A stretch of 64,000 bases of DNA from Dugong dugon. Taxonomy: Eukaryota; Chordata; Mammalia; Sirenia; Dugongidae. Shown piece after piece: positions 56,601 to 64,000 of this stretch (positions are counted from its first letter, which is position 1; each line of letters opens with the position of its first letter). The notes below the pieces were generated by a model that was not told the origin of the DNA, searched no databases, and saw nothing but the letters and a program-made list of their open reading frames with translations. The position numbers and the translations under genes are program-made. The DNA is taken from the NCBI GenBank assembly GCA_030035585.1, contig CM057469.1, positions 35,990,501 through 36,054,500 on the forward strand. Direction: 5' to 3'.

Positions 56601-59600
56601 AGGAATTGACTATTACGAGAGTTTTTTTGTTTTTAATTAGGGGTTAGAGAAAATGTTAGGAACCTGGAGGAAAAGTAAGTTTACTCATATAATAAAGGCC
56701 CTTTTTCTCTCTTGTCACTCAAATAGGGTATAATAACTATGTGAGGGTGTCCACTGTGCAAATACAGTAATGAGACAGACCTTACAACTTAATGGAGTGA
56801 TAAGACAGACTGCAAAATACAGAAAAAATACATAAATAAGGCTATATGAACTTCAGTAACGGTGTTGGGGGAATAAACAAACCAGTTGCCATTGACTCGA
56901 TTCCGAGTCGTAAGGACCCCATGAGCAGAGTAGAACTGCATTCCATAGGATTTTCAAGGCTGTGACCTTTCAGAAGCAGATCGCAAGGCTTTCTGAGACA
57001 GCTCTGGGTAGGTTCAGACCTCCAGCCTTTCAGTTAGTAGTTGTCTTAGTCATCTAGTGCTGCTCTAACAGAAATACCACAAGTGGATGGCTTTCACAAA
57101 GAGAAATTTATTTGCTCACAGTCTAGTAGGCTAGGAGTCCAAATTCAGGGTGTCAGCTCCAGAGGAAGGCTTTCTCTTTCTGTCGGCTCTGGAGAAACGT
57201 CGTCGTCATCAGTCTACCCCCGGGCTAGGAGCTTCTCTGTGCAGGAATCTCATGTCCAAAGGATGCGCTCTGCTCCTGGTGCTTCTTTCTTGGTGGTATG
57301 AGGTCCCCAACTCTACTTGCTTCCCTTTCCTTTTATCTCTTACAAGAGAGAAAAGGTGGTGCAGTCCACACCCCAGGGAAACTCCCTTTACATTGGATCA
57401 GGGATGTGACCTGGGTTAGGGTGGTGTTACAGTCCCACCCTAATCGTTTTTAATGTAAAATTACAATCACAAAATCGAGGACAACCACGCACCACTGGGA
57501 ATCATGGCATAGCCAAATTGATAAACACATTTTTGGGGGGATAAATTCAATCCATGACAGCAGTCCAGCACTTAACCATTTGTACCACCCAGAGACTCTG
57601 TTGGGAGAACGTTGTTGTTTTTGTGTGCCATTGAGTCAATTCTGACTCAGAGTGACCCTATATGACGGAATAGAACTGCCGCATAGGGTTTCCTAGGCTG
57701 TAATCTTTACAGGGTCATATCTCCAAGTCTTTTTTTCCCGTGGTGAGGCTGGTGGGTTTGAACAGCCAACCTTTTGATTAGCAGCTCAGCCTGCCTTAAG
57801 ACAAATGATAAAAATTGGAATTCTGCAAGGGTGTTTACCTGGCTGACTCAGAAGGTACAGGCTGTAAAGAAATAGGAGATAATATTGTCTAGAAATGATA
57901 TTGGAGCCCTGGTGGCACAGTGATTAAAGCACTCAGCAGCTAACTGAAAGGTCAGTGGTTTGAACACACCAGCCGTTCCATGGGAGAAAGATGTGGCAGT
58001 CTGCTCCCATGAAGATTACAGCCTAGGAAACCCTATGGGGCAGTTCTGTTCTGTCCTATAGGATGTCTGAGTCTGAATTGACTGGATGGCACACAACAGA
58101 GATGATATTAAGGGATGAGTTAATATGTTCCTTAAGATGTATGAAAGTTTGTTATAGTGAGTCTGTTCACTAGCTACTTTTCCCTGCCACAGAGAACTAA
58201 AACAGGACGTGGACTTACATTACAGTAAGAAAGAATTTTGATAGACTTAAAGAAGTCTCTTAATTTTAAAGGTGCTTAAACTGGAACAGACTAGTAAAGT
58301 CACTCCTTTATTCAAAAACATTCTGTGGCTTTTTCTTTTTCTACTACATGAAAGTTAAAATTGTTGGCTTGATTTTCCAAGTAATTTATAATCTTTCTAA
58401 CCCACCTCTTGCCACCACTCATCAGCATTCACCATCTGTCCTAAACAGGCCAACTTACTCTGTATGTCAGAACCACATCAAACTTATTCCTGTCTTTGCA
58501 CCTCGATTCTGAGCTGGCCCCTTCTTCCCAGGTGTCTGGGTTCTACCCAAGGCCCAGCTCCCATTTCCATCTGCTCTGATTAGCCCACTTTTCTTTGATC
58601 TTTTCTTCTTAAACCAATGTAGCATTTACAGATAGTGCCATATAATTTTTGTGTCCCCTTCTAGATTGAAATCTCCTTGAGAGTAGAAACCACATTTTTT
58701 AATCTTTGTGTCTTTGAAATTATCTTATCAGGTGCCCAATAAATAGGGATTGTTTTACCTCTAAGTAGCTCTAGGTGACTAGGATTATTTAGTAGGTGCC
58801 CAATAAATAGGCACCTATGAAATAGTTGTTTGTGAAATCCCCAATTTTGAAGATCTATAAATAAAATTAACACACCAAATCAGATTTTTTTTTTTTAAAG
58901 TCTCTTCAATTCTTTGAGTCTCTAATAATTGATCGGGTTGATGGGAGGCTTTGAAGTCAATGTCAAGAATCTAGACTGGTATCTGTTTTAGAAAATATAG
59001 GAATTATTCATTTATGCAATAATTTATTAAGAAATAGTTATTGAACACCTACTACATACCAGACACTGATCAAGATCCTAAATATTTGGGAGTATGGAAC
59101 GTCCCTGTATTTACAGAGTTTACAATCTAGTAGGGAATTGCCAAGTGGGAGAACTGAAATGATCCACCTCTTAGCATAGAGAGAACCAGGAGGTGGCTAC
59201 TTTTGCCCTTGCTTCATTTCAAAGTTCAAAGGAATAGAACTTCCAAAGAAGTATTGCTGTTTTTGACAGGGGCTTAATCTACATTTTATGCTCATTTATT
59301 TTTTCTTTTATTACAGCTTTATTATAGTAGTATCTTAGGTGAGACCAATCATAAGGTGTGATTTTTGTAATTATAGTTCATTACTGATCGTTAGAATACA
59401 TTTGTGTTCTGCTTGTGAACAATATTGGTATGACATTACTTTCTTTAATGTTGGAGAGTTTTTTTTTTTTTTAAGGGCATTGGTACCTTCTGAAGTCGCC
59501 CTGATGGTGCAGTGGTTAAAGCGATTGACTGCTAACTGAAGGGTCATTGGTTCAAAACCACCAGCAGCTCACAGAAGAAAGATGTGGCAGTCTGCTTCTA

Positions 59601-62600
59601 TAGAGATTTACAGCCTTGGAAACCCTATGGGGTTGCTATGAGTCAGAATCGACTCCATGGCAATGGGTTTGGTTTTTTTTTTTAGTTTAGCTACCTTCAA
59701 GGTTATAAATAATATCTTGAGTTTGTAATGTTCAATACTAGCTTACATTTAATGAATACCTAACGGGTACTGGGCCCCTGGTGGTGCAGTGGTTAAGTGT
59801 TTGGCTGCTTAACCAAAAGGTCAGCAGTTCAGATCCACCAGCTGCTCCTTGGAAACTCTATGGGGCAGTTCTCCTCTGTCCTGTAGGGTCACTATGAGCC
59901 AGAATCAACTTGACAGCAGTGGGTTAACATGATACATTAAGCACTTTAGTGTATTAACTCCTTCAATGCTCATAGCAAACTATGAGAGAGATGTTATTGA
60001 ATATGTTTTACAGATGAGGAACTAAGAAGTAGGGTAGTTAAGTAATTTGTTCAGGCTTATGGAATAAGTAGAATGCAGTTGAACTCAGCTTGCAGCACAT
60101 TGCTATACTATACTATTCATTTAAAATATTTCAGTTTAGTAGTATTATATTTGATTCTCATGAGACTCCCATAAAGTCAGCAAAGCATATGATTACCTTT
60201 CCGTTTTATGAATGGGAAAAACTGAGCTTCAGAGAAGTTATTCTTTGCTTTGTCCATGGTCATCCAAGAAGTTTTAGTGGGATTCCTTTGTCATTTCAGT
60301 TTTGATCATCCAGGGAAGTGGAGCAGAAAAAAATGTTATATAAAACCAATCAGATATAATCTAAAACCTCAGTTTTACTGTTCAACTCTCGACTTCACAT
60401 AACTGCTTCCCAAACTACTAGTAACTGCCTCTGTTGGAATGCTGAAGAGCATCATCAGCTGACACATGTAAAAGGAGACAAAGCACATTTTTAGAACTCA
60501 AAGAAAAGGGCCCAAGAATAATTGCAAACTGTGTGACTCTTTCTCTAGTTAATTCAGAGTCAACATTTGATACTTTCTCCTTTTTGCATTGATACTTTAG
60601 CCTCTGTTGTTGTTGTTAGGTTCCGTCGAGTCATTTTCCACTCCTAGTGACCACATGTGACGGAGAAGAACTGCCCCATACAGTTTTCTTGGCTGTAATC
60701 TTTATGGAAGCAGATTGCCAGGTCTTTCTCCCACAGTGCCAGTGGGTGGGTTTGAACCACCAACCTCTTGGTTAGCAGCTGAACACTTAGCAATTTGCAC
60801 CACCAGGATTCCTCTAGCCTCAGTTAAAATGTATATAATTCCCCCCTACATATTTAAAAAAGATTTTTCATTACTGTTTTTTCTTATATAGTGAGTTCAG
60901 AAATCCATAGGCTGAAAAACATCAGTAAATAATTTTTAAATGGTAATAATTATAGAATTTTGCCAGAAAAGCATTTATAATCCAAGATTTTTAAATTATT
61001 CATTCAAAGGAATGTGTTGTTTCTACTCCCTCTCAGCTTTTACATAGGAGGAACCAGTATTTATTTCATATATTAAATATGTTGACCATTTAGATTGTTA
61101 ATGTTCAGATTGGATTAAAGAAGACTAAGATGTTATTTGATTCATATTAAGAAATTACTATTTTTTAAGTGTGGTTAGTAGTATTTTGATTATATTAAGA
61201 TAAAGAGTCTTCATCTTCTATAGATAACTGAAGTGTTATGGATGAAATGATACGTCTGGGATTTGCTTGAATATAATTTAGAAAAGGAAGAAATAGGTGT
61301 GGGTAAAGAAGAAACAATTGTCTTCGGGTTGGTAATTGGTATATGATAATGTACTATTCTGTCTAAAATTTTCAATAATAAAAAGTTTAAAAATATATAT
61401 CATTTGACATTCATAAAGAGATTAAAATAAATTTTATGTTTTAAATATGTTTTTACTGTTAATTACTCATGTAACAGATACAAAGCACGTTATTTTGCAA
61501 TAACTTGAGGTGTTCATTATCTAATTAAAAGTAGAGTTCAATGCTGCTTTTATAATACTTGCTTTTTTTAATGTTTTAAATAAACTTATTATCACAACAT
61601 AAGAAATTTAACTTGGGGGAGGGGGGAAGGGACATAATTTGTAAACTAAGGGAGATTGAAGAAATATATAAACCACAGATTATACTATTTACTTTTAATA
61701 AGCTGTCTAAATCAGTTGAAAACCACTATGTATGATATGTATATAAAACAAGACAATAATATGTCTGCAAGATCACAGAGGGCAAGATCAGAAACAACCA
61801 AATCTTGTACTTTCTCTGTGGTGCCTATCGTTGTATTTGATGGATAATGGTCATTAGTTAATACTTACTGATTATTGAGTTATGAAAGATCATAGGAAGG
61901 ATAACCAAGTTAGTAAATTCATCTCTCAGTCTAGTTTCCTTTCCTAGCTCTTCTATCAATTTACTCTAAAGTCAGTTAAACTTTGAGTAGTCTATAAAAT
62001 GAAGATAATGTATTAGTATGGTACTAAAATATTTTTTGATAAAAAGGAATGCCGTTGTGCACAAATTGAATAAATTTTTATAAAGCTAGTTACTCCTGGA
62101 TTAAAATTAGTATTAATGATAATGTTGTAAATATAATTTATAAGGTGCTTGCCATTATGTGGTAAGTCTGCACTCCCCAATATAATAGCCATTAGCCACA
62201 GGTGGCTGTTTAATTTTTAATAAAAGGTAATTAAAATTAAAAGTTTAATTCCTCTTTCACACTAGCCATATTACAAGTGCTCCCTAGCCACATGTGGCTA
62301 GTGGCTACCGTATTGGATGGCACAGATTATAGAACATTACATCATAGCAAATCATCACTTGTCTAGAACATAATTGAAAAATTAGGGTCCAAGGAGATGA
62401 TATAAGTGGGCTCTGATTCTCCTACCTCTATAAAATAGCACATTCAGCAAAAGTTCAGTAATAATCTAGAAAGTAACTTTACTGTCTTGCTTGTTTATGG
62501 CAATTGAATATAGTGTCCTTAGTTGCTTTGTTTTTGTTTTTAATATCTTAACAGCTTTACTTCTTGGTGATAAATTTACTGTTTGATTCTTCACTAAAAA

Positions 62601-63196
62601 TAAGCTTATAGCTTATTAACAGAAGTAAAAATATGTATAAGATTTCCTTTAACCTGTATGCTTAATAGTATATGTTCTTTCTTGCTTATTTTCCTCCCTT
62701 GGCACAGGTGGAAGAGTCAACAATGATGGGAGTAAGTGGCTATGTGGAATACCTCCGAGAGCAGGAAGTATCTGAGCGGTGGTTCCGCTACAACCCCCGT
62801 CTTACCTGTATCTACTGCGCCAAATCTTTCAATCAGAAGGGGAGCCTGGACCGCCACATGCGCCTGCACATGGGGATCACACCATTTGTCTGCCGCATGT
62901 GTGGCAAGAAGTATACCCGGAAAGATCAGCTGGAGTATCACATCCGCAAGCACACAGGCAACAAGCCCTTTCATTGTCATGTTTGTGGCAAAAGTTTCCC
63001 CTTCCAGGCCATCCTGAATCAGCACTTTCGCAAAAACCACCCTGGCTGTGTACCCCTGGAGGGGCCTCACAGCATCTCTCCTGAAACAACTGTCACATCT
63101 CGAGGACAAGCTGAGGAAGAATCACCTTCACAGGAAGAGACAGTTGCCCCTGGAGAAATAGTCCAGGGGTCTGTGTCCACCACTGGGCCAGATTGA
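52711..63196 (+). CDS. ZBTB37: ZBTB37, BTB and C2H2 zinc-finger protein (3 coding exons, joined CDS)
   Basis: Predicted nuclear transcription factor. Exons 52711-53627, 55619-55718 and 62708-63196 join into 1,506 nt, 501 aa (human is remembered as 503). ATG 52711 has an ideal context (GACCATGG). An in-frame ATG at 52657 lies upstream of the splice acceptor and is intronic. The BTB dimerisation domain occupies about 10-125 (RLCDIVVNVQG, AHKVVLAASSPYFRDH). An acidic linker follows, with a sumoylation-like IKTEN. Three C2H2 fingers sit at about 373-393, 401-421 and 429-450. The promoter is shared with GAS5. DNA targets are not known from sequence. Confidence 0.96.
53628..54763 (+). other. ZBTB37 intron, first part
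   Basis: No exon or repeat recognised; an A-run lies at about 54610-54624. Confidence 0.4.
54764..54920 (+). mobile_element. AfroSINE
   Basis: Sense copy close to consensus (GCTAACCAAAAGGTCGGCAG; CAACTTGATGGCAACAGG). Confidence 0.92.
55138..55343 (-). mobile_element. AfroSINE, long form
   Basis: Antisense copy (TTAGTTGCCATTGAATCAAT ... TGTGTCACCCAGGGACTCC). Confidence 0.85.
55619..55718 (+). CDS. ZBTB37: ZBTB37 coding exon 2
   Basis: 100 nt encoding FSPSGSIVPLVERHRARSES then PGRMDEPKQPSSQ, a basic/serine-rich linker. Acceptor CCGACAG, donor GTATGT; frame agrees at both ends. Confidence 0.93.
55719..56877 (+). other. ZBTB37 intron 2, 5' part
   Basis: No repeat or gene recognised. Confidence 0.4.
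56878..57600 (-). mobile_element. AfroSINE split by an LTR
   Basis: SINE body at 56878-57041 and SINE head at 57565-57600 (CACTTAACCATTTGTACCAC), with a MaLR-like LTR between them. Confidence 0.8.
57042..57559 (-). mobile_element. MaLR-like LTR inside an AfroSINE
   Basis: 518 bp, TGTCTTAGTCATCTAG to CAATCCATGACA. The 5-bp flanks are GTAGT and GCAGT (one mismatch). Its middle (CCAAAGGATGCGCTCTGCTC) resembles the ERV-type LTR family. Confidence 0.7.
57612..57795 (-). mobile_element. AfroSINE, long form
   Basis: Antisense copy (GCCATTGAGTCAATTCTGAC ... CCTTTTGATTAGCAGCTC), truncated at its head. Confidence 0.85.
57903..58103 (+). mobile_element. AfroSINE, long form
   Basis: Sense copy (GGAGCCCTGGTGGCACAGTG ... 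TGACTGGATGGCACACAACA). Confidence 0.9.
58104..59492 (+). other. ZBTB37 intron 2, middle part
   Basis: A short duplicated phrase AGGTGCCCAATAAATAGG occurs twice (about 58731 and 58794). An old mammalian repeat-like segment is near 59035-59150. Nothing else recognised. Confidence 0.4.
59493..59682 (+). mobile_element. AfroSINE, long form
   Basis: Sense copy (CCCTGATGGTGCAGTGGTTA ... TGGCAATGGGTTTGG). Confidence 0.92.
59770..59928 (+). mobile_element. AfroSINE, short form
   Basis: Sense copy (GCCCCTGGTGGTGCAGTGG ... TTGACAGCAGTGGGTTA). Confidence 0.92.
59942..60100 (-). repeat. MIR SINE
   Basis: Reverse MIR pattern (TTTTACAGATGAGGAACTAA, AGTTAAGTAATTTGTTCAGG). Confidence 0.65.
60608..60815 (-). 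mobile_element. AfroSINE, long form
   Basis: Antisense copy with the RTE-like end (GTTGTTGTTAGGTTCCGTCG) and head (TTTGCACCACCAGGATTCC). Confidence 0.92.
60816..62164 (+). other. ZBTB37 intron 2, AT-rich part
   Basis: Very AT-rich; no repeat, exon or RNA gene recognised. Confidence 0.4.
62165..62333 (-). mobile_element. hAT-type non-autonomous DNA transposon
   Basis: GTGGCTAGTGGCTACCGTAT then TGGATGGCACAG, same family as 23268-23420. Confidence 0.6.
62708..63196 (+). CDS. ZBTB37: ZBTB37 coding exon 3 (three C2H2 fingers)
   Basis: Encodes VEESTMMGVSGYVEYLREQE, then fingers CIYCAKSF...HMRLH, CRMCGKKY...HIRKH and CHVCGKSF...HFRKNH, and a Glu/Ser-rich tail ending VSTTGPD. All zinc ligands are intact. 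Confidence 0.96.
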   Translation: MEESTMMGVSGYVEYLREQEVSERWFRYNPRLTCIYCAKSFNQKGSLDRHMRLHMGITPFVCRMCGKKYTRKDQLEYHIRKHTGNKPFHCHVCGKSFPFQAILNQHFRKNHPGCVPLEGPHSISPETTVTSRGQAEEESPSQEETVAPGEIVQGSVSTTGPD

Positions 63197-64000
63197 AGCA
63201 TCGAGGGGGAGGGGGCAGACCCTCTTCCCCTCTGGACCGTAAGCAGCCAGTATTAGGGCCACAGGCTGGTACTTAGATTCACAAAATGCCACATCACCAG
63301 ACTGGAAGAAGCTTCCAAGATGTTGCCAAACTAGAGGATCAGCAACATACACAAAAGCACTAAAGGCTCTTCCCTTCCTCCTTCCCAGCCTCACACTTTG
63401 GAAAATAATCAAGGAAGTCGACTTTCTAATTCAGGGATCAACAGCCTTGGTTTGTTAACTTTATAAGAAAAAAAGTTTTTTTAGCAAAACAGTGGTAAAT
63501 GCTCATTTATCTACCAGTCATGTTTGAACACTGGACTTTGGTCCATATCATCTTGATGGCTGGAATTGCCCAGATTTAAAAAATGCAGCAGGAGCCTTGG
63601 TCATCTGAACCAGCCAGCCATAAGAGAGGAAGAGGTAGTCCTGATGGTGATAATGAGGAGGAATTTCTCTTCTTCCTTCCCTGTCAAAAAGTGCAATTTA
63701 CTATTTCAAGAAAGAAATTAATCCTGGTGGTCCTTATTGTTTTGAAATGCTAGACTTTATCTTTGCCCTGGCTAGGGAGCTAATGTTTTGCCTGATTGTT
63801 TCATGTAAGCAGCCATCTTGGAGCAGTATTCTAGTGGGAAGCATCACCTGAAGCGCTTTAGGCAACTGGAAGTTAAATGAGCAGCAGAATATGCACTGGG
63901 CATTGCTACATGTGGGGGCTTGAGTGTTGTGTTGAGGAAGAGGGAAGCAGGGAAGGAAATGTTCTTATGTTTTGCAAATGTTGAACAGTACAGAGCCATA
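63197..64000 (+). other. ZBTB37: ZBTB37 3' UTR, continues past the window
   Basis: No AATAAA seen before the window ends, and no repeats recognised. Confidence 0.7.

Noticed and set aside
58731-58812. Direct repeat AGGTGCCCAATAAATAGG as a CRISPR-like or regulatory array
   Set aside because: Only two copies, likely a local duplication inside an old repeat; CRISPR arrays are not expected in a mammal.

Overview
The window is nuclear DNA from a placental mammal, almost certainly an afrotherian and most likely a paenungulate such as an elephant. The evidence is a very high density of tRNA-derived AfroSINE copies, an RTE-clade LINE sharing their tail, and afrotherian-style L1 3' ends. The genes match the human 1q25.1 order (CENPL)-DARS2-GAS5-ZBTB37. 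Identifications and comparisons with human rest on reading the translations and on memory, not on a search.

Layout: 1-729 is a CpG-rich promoter, expected to be shared head-to-head with CENPL, whose body lies off the left edge. 730-36874 (+) is DARS2, mitochondrial aspartyl-tRNA synthetase, with 17 coding exons that join in frame into 654 codons plus stop. 36875-45544 is the DARS2 3' flank and intergenic DNA filled with ERV/LTR, RTE and AfroSINE copies. About 45545-50269 (-) is GAS5, the non-coding snoRNA host gene. All ten box C/D snoRNAs known from human GAS5 (SNORD74, 75, 76, 77, 44, 78, 79, 80, 47, 81) can be read in the expected order, with 11 short exons between them. About 50270-51310 is a CpG-island bidirectional promoter. 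52711-63196 (+) is ZBTB37, a BTB and three-C2H2-finger protein encoded by three coding exons (501 aa); its 3' UTR runs off the right edge.

How the genes relate: DARS2 charges mitochondrial tRNA-Asp, GAS5 makes guide RNAs for rRNA 2'-O-methylation and is a growth-regulated TOP transcript, and ZBTB37 is a predicted transcription factor. They share promoters, not a pathway.

The most interesting content is lineage-specific remodelling of conserved genes by mobile DNA. (1) A 1,046-bp L1 3' fragment with a 16-bp target-site duplication splits GAS5 exon 7 and brings a plausible new splice acceptor. (2) AfroSINEs sit in two snoRNA-to-acceptor gaps (SNORD77 and SNORD80); seven of the other eight gaps are 64-75 nt. 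(3) The GAS5 terminal exon carries an AfroSINE fragment where the human exon is remembered to carry Alu-derived sequence. (4) One extra A in the last DARS2 exon replaces the expected C-terminus by a longer tail. (5) A near full-length RTE element sits inside a MIR with a visible duplication and faces a second, inverted RTE copy. (6) Two copies of a palindromic foldback DNA element lie in DARS2 introns 1 and 5. No CRISPR array, prokaryotic operon or wholly new multi-gene system is present.
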